Source: UBA10329 sp964500205 (GTDB taxonomy: Bacteria > Bacteroidota > Bacteroidia > UBA10329). Taken from it: 64,000 bases of DNA. The position numbers and the translations under genes were made by a program. The notes under the pieces were generated by a model. It saw nothing but the letters and a program-made list of their open reading frames with translations, made no database searches and had not been told where the DNA came from. Of the stretch, positions 1 through 8,709 are shown piece by piece. Within the stretch, counting starts at the first letter, position 1. The number at the start of each line of letters is the position of its first letter. Location of the stretch: assembly GCA_964500205.1 (NCBI GenBank), contig CAZCNS010000006.1, forward strand, positions 1 through 64,000, in the 5' to 3' direction.

Positions 1-1697
1 TTGGAGCCAACACTGTGCTTGGCCGGCAGGGCGGTAATATTGTAGCTGCGCAGGTGGCCACCGGTCAGATCGCGGTCGATGCCATCACCTCCGTCAAGAT
101 CGCAGACGGCACCATAGTCAATGCGGACATCGCCAACGGCACAATCAACCTTACTCAGAAGGTGACCGGTGTGCTGCCTATTGCCAATGGCGGAACAAAT
201 TCTTCCACTGCACTCAACAATAACCGTGTGATGGTGAGTTCCGGTGGGGCGATCGTGGAGAATGCAGCCCTTACAGCCAATCTGCCTGTGTATGCCACTG
301 CATCAGGACTTACGACCACTGCACCCAATGACGGAGTGCAGGGCTATTGGACCAGAGACAACACCAACTCGCGGCTATACAATACCACGCTCGGTGATAA
401 TGTTGGAATCGGAGTAGCTGCGCCAGATCATGCGCTTCAGGTAAGCCGTGATGTCAATATTCCTCAGCTTTCCCTTTACAATCCGGGCAACGCCAACGAC
501 AAGATCGCAGGCATGCGAATGGGTACGGGATCTGGATGGAATATTCAGCTCAGGACACAGCAGGCAAAGGACTGGCTGCAACTCACTGATGCATCTGGCT
601 CCACTGTTACTCAATCATGGAACGGGGTGCGCTACTATCCAGGTTCATCCTCCAACAATAACGTCAACACCGGTTATATCTCTGGCGATGGTACTAACAT
701 CGGAATTGGGACGGAGGCGCCTGTGAATAAGCTGCAAGTAAATGGTAACGGGAGATTTGGCACATCGGGAAATAACTATGTTTATTTGGGGTCAGGAGCT
801 ACTACAGGCAACGGTGGATTGGAGATATTCACATCTTCTAATGTTGCATTCATCCGTTATCATGACCCTACAGTAGCGTGGAGAGATTTAGCTTTAAATG
901 ATGCTGGAGGAAACGTTGGTGTAGGTACCTCTGGCCCTGCTGAAAAGCTTGACGTTACAGGGAGTATTCGTGCTTCTAGCATCGTTTACTGGGGGGCAAA
1001 TGGGGGCAGAACGGAGTCACGGGATAATGCTGGACTTCAAGGTGATGCTGGAGCTAAAAGTGGTTTTTTTGAGACTGAATCACCAGCGAATTATTACTCT
1101 GGAGCGAGTAGCTGGCAGCATCTCCTTGATGTGAGGCATAATAACCCAGCGAATAATTATGCCATGCAGTTTGCCGGTAGTTTCTTCGATCAACGATTGT
1201 TCTTCAGGAAGACGAACAACAATGCTGCTCAGCCATGGCGTGAGATTGATGCCCAAGTTGGTTTCATGGCGAGAAAGAATGCTGCTGTTTCGCAGGGACA
1301 TGCCACATGGTTGGTTCATGTCTTCGGAACAGAGGATTTTGATGACGGAAGTTGCTATGAACCGGCAAATGGAAGATTCACTGTTCCAACAGGACAAGCA
1401 GGGGTCTATCAGTTTAATGCGCATATAATCTCACATACCGATACCGACAGAAATCCAAGAGCAATCCTCTCCTTTTGGGTCAATGGCATTGAACGCGCGC
1501 GTGTCGTAGATGACAGATTTGACAGCATGAGATGGAGAATGAGGGGATTGAATGGCTCAGTGACACTCAAACTCAACCAAGGGGATTATGTGGAAGTAAG
1601 GACGTACTGGGAAACCAACAACAGTTCGGGTGTTACTTGGAACGGTGCGGATGTGGAGGGGCATTTCTCCGGTCACAAGGTGTACGGAACGAATTGA
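1..1697 (+). CDS. Fibre-like surface protein with C1q/TNF-like C-terminus (5' partial)
   Basis: The reading frame is open from the first base, so the gene begins upstream; the GTG at 15 is only the first possible start inside the window. The visible 560 residues open with low-complexity repeats (ATGQIA, ITSVKIADGTI, ADIANGTI) and the LPIANGGTN motif typical of phage tail-fibre-like and Bacteroidota surface proteins. Two NVGIG/GVG segments (PDHALQV, APVNKLQV, GPAEKLDV) are the usual head-domain repeats before a chaperone or adhesin end. The last ~145 residues resemble a C1q/TNF-like jelly roll (aromatic-rich strands, FTVPTGQAGVYQF, VTLKLNQGDYVEV). Probably secreted and trimeric; ligand unknown. 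No T9SS C-terminal sorting domain is seen. Confidence 0.75.
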   Translation, partial: GANTVLGRQGGNIVAAQVATGQIAVDAITSVKIADGTIVNADIANGTINLTQKVTGVLPIANGGTNSSTALNNNRVMVSSGGAIVENAALTANLPVYATASGLTTTAPNDGVQGYWTRDNTNSRLYNTTLGDNVGIGVAAPDHALQVSRDVNIPQLSLYNPGNANDKIAGMRMGTGSGWNIQLRTQQAKDWLQLTDASGSTVTQSWNGVRYYPGSSSNNNVNTGYISGDGTNIGIGTEAPVNKLQVNGNGRFGTSGNNYVYLGSGATTGNGGLEIFTSSNVAFIRYHDPTVAWRDLALNDAGGNVGVGTSGPAEKLDVTGSIRASSIVYWGANGGRTESRDNAGLQGDAGAKSGFFETESPANYYSGASSWQHLLDVRHNNPANNYAMQFAGSFFDQRLFFRKTNNNAAQPWREIDAQVGFMARKNAAVSQGHATWLVHVFGTEDFDDGSCYEPANGRFTVPTGQAGVYQFNAHIISHTDTDRNPRAILSFWVNGIERARVVDDRFDSMRWRMRGLNGSVTLKLNQGDYVEVRTYWETNNSSGVTWNGADVEGHFSGHKVYGTN

Positions 1698-1757
1698 GTC
1701 CGATTTTATTTGAGACAGCCTTTCGTTTCAATGCTGGTGCCCAACTGATGGCCTCCT

Positions 1758-2495
1758 TTAAGCCGTCTTTGTGGAATCTGCAATGAGCCTATTCAGTTCG
1801 CTGAGTTCCGCCTCTGTCAAATGCCGCCATTTGCCAGCGGGCACGTCCAGCGGGATGTTCATGATGCGGACGCGCCTCAGTTGCTGCACCTCATAACCGA
1901 GGTATTCGCACATCCTACGGATCTGGCGGTTCAGTCCCTGAGTGAGGATGATACGGAAGGTGAACCGCCCGGTCTGCTCTACGGTGCATTTGCGCGTTAT
2001 GGTGTCGAGGATGGGGATGCCGTTGCCCATCTTCTCCACGAAGTCCTTGGTCACGGGCCTGTCCACGGTGACAAGGTATTCCTTCTCGTGGTTGTTCCTC
2101 GCCCTCAGTATTTTGTTGATGATATCGCCATCGCTGGTGAGCAGGATGAGTCCCTCGCTGGGCTTGTCGAGCCGCCCGATGGGGAAGATGCGCTTGGGGA
2201 AGTTGATGTAGTCGATGATGTTGTCCTTCTCCACCCGCGTGTCGGTGGTGCAGACGATGCCCACGGGCTTGTTGAAGGCGATGTAGGTGTGCTGCTCCTT
2301 GGGCGGTGAGATGCGTTTGCCATCCACGCGCACTTCGTCACCCGCATTGATCTTCGTTCCCAGCGCGGGCACCTTGCCGTTGATGGTGACCCGGCCAGCG
2401 TCAATGAGGCGGTCGGCCTCCCTGCGTGAGCAGAATCCTGCCTCGGTGAGGTATTTGTTGATGCGGATGGCGGATGGTTCACTCACAGGTTGCAA
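1758..2495 (-). CDS. rluF: 23S rRNA pseudouridine synthase, RluF type
   Basis: A 245-residue protein with an N-terminal S4 RNA-binding domain (residues ~10-60, INKYLTEAGFCSRREADRL) and a pseudouridine synthase catalytic domain. The signature GRLDKPSEGLILLT carries the catalytic Asp and matches the RluB/RluE/RluF family; the HEKEYLVTVD segment is characteristic of RluF, which modifies U2604 of 23S rRNA in E. coli. Shorter than the E. coli enzyme because it lacks the basic C-terminal tail. It stands alone between opposite-strand genes. The family is certain; the exact target base is inferred. Confidence 0.9.
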   Translation of the reverse strand: MQPVSEPSAIRINKYLTEAGFCSRREADRLIDAGRVTINGKVPALGTKINAGDEVRVDGKRISPPKEQHTYIAFNKPVGIVCTTDTRVEKDNIIDYINFPKRIFPIGRLDKPSEGLILLTSDGDIINKILRARNNHEKEYLVTVDRPVTKDFVEKMGNGIPILDTITRKCTVEQTGRFTFRIILTQGLNRQIRRMCEYLGYEVQQLRRVRIMNIPLDVPAGKWRHLTEAELSELNRLIADSTKTA

Positions 2496-2690
2496 AGGTG
2501 GGGTTCTTACCTTGATGCTTGATCACATCTTTCTGGAAGGAGCTGACCTTCGGTTTCCGATGATGTCCGTAGCTTGGCCTGCACTTTCAGACTGAATCCT
2601 CCAATGTAAAGCGGTGTCTGCAAGTACGATTCCGATACTTTTCCACAATGCTTTCGCTTTGAAGCGGGCATCAACTATCAACTATAATCA

Positions 2691-3923
2691 ATGAAAAGGA
2701 TATTGAAAGCCTTGCTCAAAGGTATTGTCGGAATGGGAGTGCTGATAGGCGTTTGCTACGGTGGTTTCCATCTGTGGGAGTTCGCAACGGGCGGCAAGTA
2801 CATTGCATACCTGAAGGCCAACAGCGAGACCATTCCACTCGCGCAGTCTTTTGATCTTGGGCGAATGGACGAGGACATCGAAGCCAACAGGTTGGTACTG
2901 GTGGGTGAGATACATGGTTTTGGCGAGCCTCAGAAGTTCGACTACGACCTGTTCACCTATCTCCACAGCAAGCATAACGTGCAGAACTACTTTGCGGAGC
3001 TGGACTTCGTTCAGGCCATTGTCCTCAACCAGTATCTGAGCACGGGAGACGAGACCTTCCTGAATGATGCCCTTAGAAAATGGGCTGTCATCCAAGGGCG
3101 AAACAACAAGGGATATTTCGACAAGTATCGAAAATTGCAGGCCTACTATTCGCAGTTGCCAGAGGAAGAGAAATTCTCTTTCAGAGGTGTGGACTGCCTC
3201 AATGACCTTCCATTGACCGCAAGCTACCTCGCGGGTTTGATGCCATCTTCAACCGACTCGGCAACCGATGCTCCTGATGCGAATCATGTGCTTCATCAAC
3301 TGAACCTGTTGGATTCTGTGTACAAGAGTTCGCCCGATACTCTGTTCGAACTTGCGCATATCCGAAAGAACTTGCAATACGCGCTGGACAGGGAGAACAG
3401 AGAGACGGTGATGTTTGAGAATTTTCGCGGTCTGCACAAAAGATTTCTTGCTGAGAATGAGAAGGCATACGGATACTTCGGGCTCAATCATGTGTTTCAA
3501 TATCAGGTGAATGGGCAGCACCCGATGGCATCGCAACTGCGCACATCCGATCTGGGACTGGAGGGCAGAATCCTGTCCATCAATTTTATGATGAACGATA
3601 GCTACATGGTGATGCCATCCAACCAATTGCCGGAATTTATGCGCGACAAAGGGGCTTACACCCGCATGCCCATCTCGTCAGACGTCATGCTGTTCGTGTA
3701 CATCTATGGGGTGAAGGATTTCAAGCGGATGACGCCAGAACATCACAAGTCGCTCATCAAGATGAATGGTGACGATAGCCCTTATGCCACCTCCAGCAGG
3801 ATGACCACAACCATTCAGCTGCTGCCCGTGACAGAGAAAATGGAGATGGACGAAAACGGCAAACCCTATGTGCAATACACTGTCTTTGTGCGGAATTCCG
3901 ACTGGGCAGAGCCGCAGGATTAA
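2691..3923 (+). CDS. Erythromycin esterase/ChaN-like membrane-anchored protein
   Basis: A 410-residue protein with an N-terminal hydrophobic anchor or signal (residues ~10-28), then a domain with LVLVGEIHGFGEP, EL-D and downstream His residues, the pattern of the TIKI/Ere/ChaN superfamily, whose members are metal-dependent or His-dependent hydrolases or haem binders. The segment FRGVDCLND and YGYFGLNHVFQY would form the rest of the active-site region (known in the family, inferred here). The export signal places it in the periplasm. There is no evidence of macrolide resistance; the substrate cannot be predicted. It is preceded by about 195 non-coding bases and followed by a pseudogene fragment. 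Confidence 0.55.
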   Translation: MKRILKALLKGIVGMGVLIGVCYGGFHLWEFATGGKYIAYLKANSETIPLAQSFDLGRMDEDIEANRLVLVGEIHGFGEPQKFDYDLFTYLHSKHNVQNYFAELDFVQAIVLNQYLSTGDETFLNDALRKWAVIQGRNNKGYFDKYRKLQAYYSQLPEEEKFSFRGVDCLNDLPLTASYLAGLMPSSTDSATDAPDANHVLHQLNLLDSVYKSSPDTLFELAHIRKNLQYALDRENRETVMFENFRGLHKRFLAENEKAYGYFGLNHVFQYQVNGQHPMASQLRTSDLGLEGRILSINFMMNDSYMVMPSNQLPEFMRDKGAYTRMPISSDVMLFVYIYGVKDFKRMTPEHHKSLIKMNGDDSPYATSSRMTTTIQLLPVTEKMEMDENGKPYVQYTVFVRNSDWAEPQD

Positions 3924-3979
3924 CGGGATTGGGGTTTCAGTTCAGGCTCCATTATGGACACCTCATTTTTCCTCAAACA

Positions 3980-4093
3980 TCACAACCCAATAATCTTCCC
4001 AATATCCCAGATGCTCATGAAGAATGGGGAGAAGCGGTTGCGCTTGATCTGCTGCTTCTCACGGCTCCAGAAGTGGAGGTCGTGGACATATAC
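3980..4093 (-). pseudogene. 3' fragment of a second copy of the gene at 5577-7670
   Basis: Read on the minus strand, about 34 codons encode HDLHFWSREKQQIKRNRFS followed by FFMSIWDIGKIIGL and a stop (tca at 3980). The C-terminus of the large secreted protein at 5577-7670 reads the same at 28 of 34 positions, and the DNA is nearly identical over ~100 bases. Upstream of the HDLHF position the similarity stops abruptly, and no start codon or 5' part exists. This is a remnant of a duplicated gene whose body was lost; the intact fatty-acid-hydroxylase gene now lies between remnant and full copy. Confidence 0.85.
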
Positions 4094-4218
4094 TATACAA
4101 CTGTCAAGGGAATCGCTTTCATGGCTTATCTAGTGTGAATGCCAAAACGAATCTCGATTTTTGCTGAGTCACCTGTCCAAGTTCGGGCACTGGTTCAGGA
4201 GTCACTATTAACAATAAC

Positions 4219-5565
4219 ATGAACACTCTTGGAAACGCTCTGTTGGTGGCTATGCCAGCCTTTTACTTGCTCATCCTGTTGGAAATGATGTGGGCTGCTT
4301 TTGTGAAAAGAGACCGTGTGAATATGATAGACAGCATCAGTAGCGTTTCATCAGGCATCACCAATGTCCTCAAGACCACCTTGGGACTCACTATCGTGGT
4401 GATTTCCTGTCCCTGGCTGCAAGAGCATGTCAGCGTTATGCATTGGGAAAATAACTGTGCAGCAGCTTACATCATCACGTTTGTGATTCTGGATTTCATC
4501 TTCTACTGGATGCATCGGCTGTCGCATCAGGTCAACTTTTTCTGGAATCACCACGTGGTGCATCATAGCAGTGAGGAGTTCAATCTGCCATGCGCTCTGC
4601 GGCAGAATATCACCATCTTCACCAATATCACAAGCATCACCTTGCTCCCCTTGGCCGTTCTGGGCATCGAAGAGCGTGTGCTTCTTACAGCAGGGCCAAT
4701 TCATTTGTTCGCGCAATTCTGGTATCACACCCGCTACATCGGCAAGATGGGTTTTCTCGAACACATCATCGTAACCCCCTCTCACCATCGTGCGCACCAT
4801 GCGATGAACGACATTTATCTGGACAAGAACTTCGGTGCCATATTCATCATCTGGGATAAGTTGTTCGGCACTTTTCAGGAAGAATTGGAAAGCGAACCCT
4901 GCGTCTTCGGTATGCGCAGGCCAGCGCGGTCATGGAATCCATTCATCATCAATTTCAAACACTATTGGAGCCTCATAAAAGATGCTTGGAACACCAAGGA
5001 ATTGGCCGATAAGTTCAGGATCTGGGTCATGCCCACTGGTTGGCGCCCGGCCGATGTGGCTGAAAAAGACCCCATTTTCACCATAGGGAGAATGGATGAA
5101 CTGAGAAAGTATGATCCTACATACAGTAGGGCATTTGTCGCTTTTAGCTTCTTACATCTCAATGTCATTTTCCTATTGGTCTGTTTTCTGTTCAGCCGAT
5201 TTGGAGAGATTCAGAGACAGGGGGCGTTGACATACGGTATGCTGCTTTTTGCTGCTGTATTTGGCTTCACTGCCATCTTGGACAAGAGACTGATGGGAGT
5301 GGTCAGTCATAACGTGTTGGCTTTGATTGTCATCGGCATCTGCGCTGTTTATGGGAACTGGTTCGGGCTGAATACATTCCTTCCTTACGGCAGCAACCTC
5401 TTAGGTATCTATTTTCTGCTTTCTGCACTGCTGTTCACGATGTTCTATGTGAAGGAGCTTCGGGCGACAAGGCAAGAATTCACTGTTTCTGCGGAATCTA
5501 AAGCCGCTGATGTCTTGCCGCTGCAATACATTCAACAATCAACATACGACAATCCCCAATCATAG
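4219..5565 (+). CDS. Fatty acid hydroxylase / sterol desaturase family membrane protein
   Basis: A 448-residue multi-pass membrane protein. The histidine boxes that bind the di-iron centre are complete: HRLSH at 99-103, HHVVHH at 111-116 and HHRAHH at 189-194, followed by the family segment FGAIFIIWDKLFGTF. This arrangement is that of the ERG3/alkylglycerol monooxygenase-like branch, which oxidises lipid substrates with O2. The C-terminal ~130 residues add four or more hydrophobic helices, as in the longer bacterial members. The likely role is hydroxylation of a membrane lipid or carotenoid; the substrate is unknown. It lies between the remnant and the full copy of the neighbouring minus-strand gene. 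Confidence 0.85.
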   Translation: MNTLGNALLVAMPAFYLLILLEMMWAAFVKRDRVNMIDSISSVSSGITNVLKTTLGLTIVVISCPWLQEHVSVMHWENNCAAAYIITFVILDFIFYWMHRLSHQVNFFWNHHVVHHSSEEFNLPCALRQNITIFTNITSITLLPLAVLGIEERVLLTAGPIHLFAQFWYHTRYIGKMGFLEHIIVTPSHHRAHHAMNDIYLDKNFGAIFIIWDKLFGTFQEELESEPCVFGMRRPARSWNPFIINFKHYWSLIKDAWNTKELADKFRIWVMPTGWRPADVAEKDPIFTIGRMDELRKYDPTYSRAFVAFSFLHLNVIFLLVCFLFSRFGEIQRQGALTYGMLLFAAVFGFTAILDKRLMGVVSHNVLALIVIGICAVYGNWFGLNTFLPYGSNLLGIYFLLSALLFTMFYVKELRATRQEFTVSAESKAADVLPLQYIQQSTYDNPQS

Positions 5566-5576
5566 ATTGTTAATTT

Positions 5577-7670
5577 TCAGAGTCCAACAATCTTCCCAAT
5601 ATCCCAGATGCTCATGAAGAACGGGGAGAAGCGGTTGCGCCTCACCTGCTCCACCTCTCGGTTCCAGAAATGAAGGTCGTGGACAGGCATCAGGTAGCCA
5701 TACAGATAGGAGGTGAAGCTGTGCCTGTGCTGGAAGAGCCATTCTTTGTCATACCTGTACATCGACTCCTGCTCGCGCACCAGTGGAATGGCGGCAAGGC
5801 GGATGGCAGCTGCGTCTTCCAACAATGCGTCCATTTGCTGCTGCTCTCCTTTGGAGTGGGCGACCATGGCGCGCACGGTGAGCATGCGGTGCCTTGCCCG
5901 TTCGGTGGTCACTTGCAGGCCGAGCAGGTATTCGTGCAGCAACTGCTTTTGTGTTTCATCCGCCTGAGGCGGACTGATGGCGGCCAACCGTTCATTTAAT
6001 GCATGGCTCTGAGAAATGAACCGCTCGAACTGCGGCAGGTTGATGTTCTCGATGATGTTGACGACCGAATCTGTGGCCTTGTTGCGCAGCCATTTGAAGG
6101 TGTAGTCGGGGCGTGGGTGGAACTGCTTTCTGAAGAGCGACAGTTCGTCCGTGATGGTCTGGGCGCAGAGGAACTGGAGTAGATTCTGGGAGCCGAGAAC
6201 CTCCTGCTGCAGTTCGAGGTGGTCGGCCAGGATGGCCTCGGTCTCCTGTCCCAGCCCCACTTCGGTCACCCAGTCGAGTGGGGCAGGGGTGACCTCTTTC
6301 CCATTGACCGTCTCTTTCCAGCTCCAGCGGGCGATGCTCCAATCGACTGTCCAATAGCCCCATTCCCATCCGCTGCTGAAGGTGAGGTGGTTGGGGACAC
6401 CTTCGCGCTCGCAGAGGAGGATGTCACTCAACCGCCCGTTGAGGTAGGGCATGAGCAGCATGGGCACCGAGTTGTCGTAGGTGATCCAGTAGGCCGATTC
6501 GGGGTAGAACCACACCTCGCGCACAGCGTTCTCCTTGCGCATGTCGCGGTGGATGTGGTGGAAGTTCTCGTTCTCATACACGGGCGCGATGCTGTCCTCC
6601 AGACTGTACATCATCACGGTGTGGATGCCCACGCCACGGTAGAGGTCGATGCTGTCCGATGCGCTGAACACGTCCGACTGCGCGCCCACCATGTTCTCCT
6701 CGCTCACCACGTGCTTGCGGCCCATGATGTTGCTGTTGTAGCGGTTCCGTGCCGTGGCGATGAGCGTCTTCTTCAAGCGGGTCTTCAGTTTGTCCTTCCC
6801 TCCGATGAACTCGGCCGTGTTGAACTCCACGTTCATGAAATCCCAGTCGGCATGGAACAGCTCGGCCATGTTCCGTTCCATCTGCGCTTCCTTGCTGCGC
6901 CAGCTTTTCGGCCAGTTCTTGTAGAGCTGGTAGGTGCGCTGCTGTATCATGTGGAGCGAGAGGTCGATGCCCGCCATGATGCCGCGGTCGTGCGAATAAT
7001 CGACCATGCGCTTGGCGTGGGGCTGCCAGGTCTTCATGTCGAGGGTGCGGAGCAGACAGAACTCCCAGTAATTCTGGCGGTTGCGGGCCAGCCAGTCGAT
7101 GTATGCCTTCACGTCCTGCCATGCATTCGGAAGGTCGGGGTTGTGCAGTTGTTCGGTGAGTTCCAATGGGTGCTGCGTGTGCAGATGGAAGCCCTTCTTG
7201 TTGAATCGGGGCTGGGAGGAATAGTCCAGCGTCTCGGGCCATCGCAGCGAATCGGGATAAACAGTCTGCCGCGCATGGATGAATTTGAATCCGAGCACGT
7301 TGTCCATCAGCCCGTAAAGCCCGAAGGCGAGGCCCTGCATGGAGGGCGCGGTGCAGGTGTATTCGGGATAGCTGCCCGTCCAGCGGTAGCCATGTTCGGG
7401 GTAATGGACGATGAAGATGCTGTCGCGCATCACCGTGCTGCCGAGTGGGACGGTGTCCACATCGTTCAGAACGAAATGCAGAGTGATATTCTTCCGTTCA
7501 GCATCGGGGATGAGCAGTAGGGTATCGGCATCGAGGATAGCGTTCTTCAGGATGATGCTGTGTTCCGGGTTTCCTTTCGGGGGGATGAAGGTGACCTGGG
7601 CGATTGAGAGGGTGGGGAGGAACGACAGCATTCCGATACATGACCATTTCACGATTTTCTTCATTCCCAT
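5577..7670 (-). CDS. Large secreted protein, possibly glycoside-hydrolase-like
   Basis: A 697-residue protein with a clear signal peptide (residues ~1-25, ending SIAQ); ATG codons exist at 7670 and 7664. The N-terminal third reads like the beta-alpha domain that precedes the barrel in alpha-glucuronidase and hexosaminidase enzymes (SMQGLAFGLYGLMDNVLGFKF), followed by a region rich in Trp and acidic residues (DYSHDRGIMAGID, DWDFMNVEFNTAEF), then a helical C-terminal part. This hints at a carbohydrate-active enzyme, but the similarity is weak and catalytic residues cannot be named. A truncated second copy lies at 3980-4093. The stop codon lies 11 bases from the end of the convergent hydroxylase gene. 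Confidence 0.6.
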   Translation of the reverse strand: MGMKKIVKWSCIGMLSFLPTLSIAQVTFIPPKGNPEHSIILKNAILDADTLLLIPDAERKNITLHFVLNDVDTVPLGSTVMRDSIFIVHYPEHGYRWTGSYPEYTCTAPSMQGLAFGLYGLMDNVLGFKFIHARQTVYPDSLRWPETLDYSSQPRFNKKGFHLHTQHPLELTEQLHNPDLPNAWQDVKAYIDWLARNRQNYWEFCLLRTLDMKTWQPHAKRMVDYSHDRGIMAGIDLSLHMIQQRTYQLYKNWPKSWRSKEAQMERNMAELFHADWDFMNVEFNTAEFIGGKDKLKTRLKKTLIATARNRYNSNIMGRKHVVSEENMVGAQSDVFSASDSIDLYRGVGIHTVMMYSLEDSIAPVYENENFHHIHRDMRKENAVREVWFYPESAYWITYDNSVPMLLMPYLNGRLSDILLCEREGVPNHLTFSSGWEWGYWTVDWSIARWSWKETVNGKEVTPAPLDWVTEVGLGQETEAILADHLELQQEVLGSQNLLQFLCAQTITDELSLFRKQFHPRPDYTFKWLRNKATDSVVNIIENINLPQFERFISQSHALNERLAAISPPQADETQKQLLHEYLLGLQVTTERARHRMLTVRAMVAHSKGEQQQMDALLEDAAAIRLAAIPLVREQESMYRYDKEWLFQHRHSFTSYLYGYLMPVHDLHFWNREVEQVRRNRFSPFFMSIWDIGKIVGL

Positions 7671-7682
7671 TTTCCTGAGTTA

Positions 7683-8675
7683 TCAATGTTTCCTGTTCCT
7701 CACCACCACATCGGCTCGCCATTCGATGCGCTTTTCAAAGGAATGCTGCCGCACAGGGCAGTCTTCTTTGGTACAGATGCGGCATGAGCTGGGAATGCAT
7801 GGGTCGCTGTGGATGAACATCTCCAGTCCTTGCGGGTGTTTGGCCGAAATGACACGCTCAATCCTGTCTACCTCATCATGTGCTTCCTGAACAGTTAGAT
7901 AGTAGGGCATCGTAACATGGCAATCCACGTGCACGAGCTTTCCGAACCTGATCACGCGCAGATTATGAAGGTCTATCCAATTGGCATTGCGCGCGCTCTC
8001 CAATTCATCAATAATCTCGTTGATGATGCCGAAATCTGCCTCGTCCATGATGCCTGCGAGTGATTTGCGTATCTCACGGAACCCTGTCCAGGCAATGAAT
8101 GCACCGAAGCCGATGGCGATGACGGCATCCAACCAGTAGATGCCTGTGACCAGCACGACCACCAAGCCGATCACCAGCCCAAGGGACGTATATCCATCAC
8201 TCTTGAGGTGCTTACCGCTTGCCGCCATGGTGGCTGAGCGGTGCTTTTTACCAAACCATTCGGTACCGAAGCCCAGCGCGTAGTTAACAGCTCCGGCCCC
8301 GGCAGTGAGATAGAGTCCGATGTCTAAAGAGGTCAGTACATATTCTGGCTGAAGCAGGTCATGTATGGACTGATAGATGATACCCGCCCCTGCAATCGCT
8401 ATGAGTGTGCCTTCGAGACCGGCTGAGATGAATTCGATCTTGCCGTGGCCGTAGGGGTGGTCGTGGTCGCGGGGCTTGGCAGCCAAGATGAGACTGTAGA
8501 GCGCGAAAGCCCCCGCTATCACATTGATGATGCTTTCCAGCGCATCGCTCAGTATGGCGTTGGAACCCGTGATGCGGAAGGCTGTGAATTTCACAAAAAG
8601 CAGTACCGAACCAACGGCCAGCGCGAAGACCTGAAAGAGGATGTGATTCCGGTCTGCGGCCGCACGCTTCTCCAT
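7683..8675 (-). CDS. Cation diffusion facilitator (CDF) metal exporter with Cys-rich tail
   Basis: A 330-residue CDF family transporter with about five to six membrane helices and the metal-site motifs SNAILSDALES and DHDHPYGHGKIE on helices 2 and the following loop. It should export Zn2+, Co2+, Fe2+ or Mn2+ in exchange for protons from the inner membrane. The cytoplasmic C-terminal domain ends unusually with a cysteine cluster, C-x4-C-x2-C-x4-C (CIPSSCRICTKEDC), which may bind metal and sense it. The ATG at 8675 (MEKRAAADRN) is a good start. The gene ends 13 bases before the start of the large secreted protein, so they may share a transcript. Confidence 0.9.
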   Translation of the reverse strand: MEKRAAADRNHILFQVFALAVGSVLLFVKFTAFRITGSNAILSDALESIINVIAGAFALYSLILAAKPRDHDHPYGHGKIEFISAGLEGTLIAIAGAGIIYQSIHDLLQPEYVLTSLDIGLYLTAGAGAVNYALGFGTEWFGKKHRSATMAASGKHLKSDGYTSLGLVIGLVVVLVTGIYWLDAVIAIGFGAFIAWTGFREIRKSLAGIMDEADFGIINEIIDELESARNANWIDLHNLRVIRFGKLVHVDCHVTMPYYLTVQEAHDEVDRIERVISAKHPQGLEMFIHSDPCIPSSCRICTKEDCPVRQHSFEKRIEWRADVVVRNRKH

Positions 8676-8709
8676 ATGCCAAAAGTAGCCTAACAGGCAC
8701 TGAGAGGCG

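Noticed and set aside
15..17. GTG at base 15 as the start of the surface protein
   Set aside because: The frame is open upstream to base 1 and reads GANTV-LGRQGG, a normal repeat, so the gene starts outside the window.
6219..7520. 433-codon plus-strand ORF
   Set aside because: It is antisense to the signal-peptide-bearing minus-strand gene and is rich in His, Val and Glu, as shadow frames of this genome typically are.
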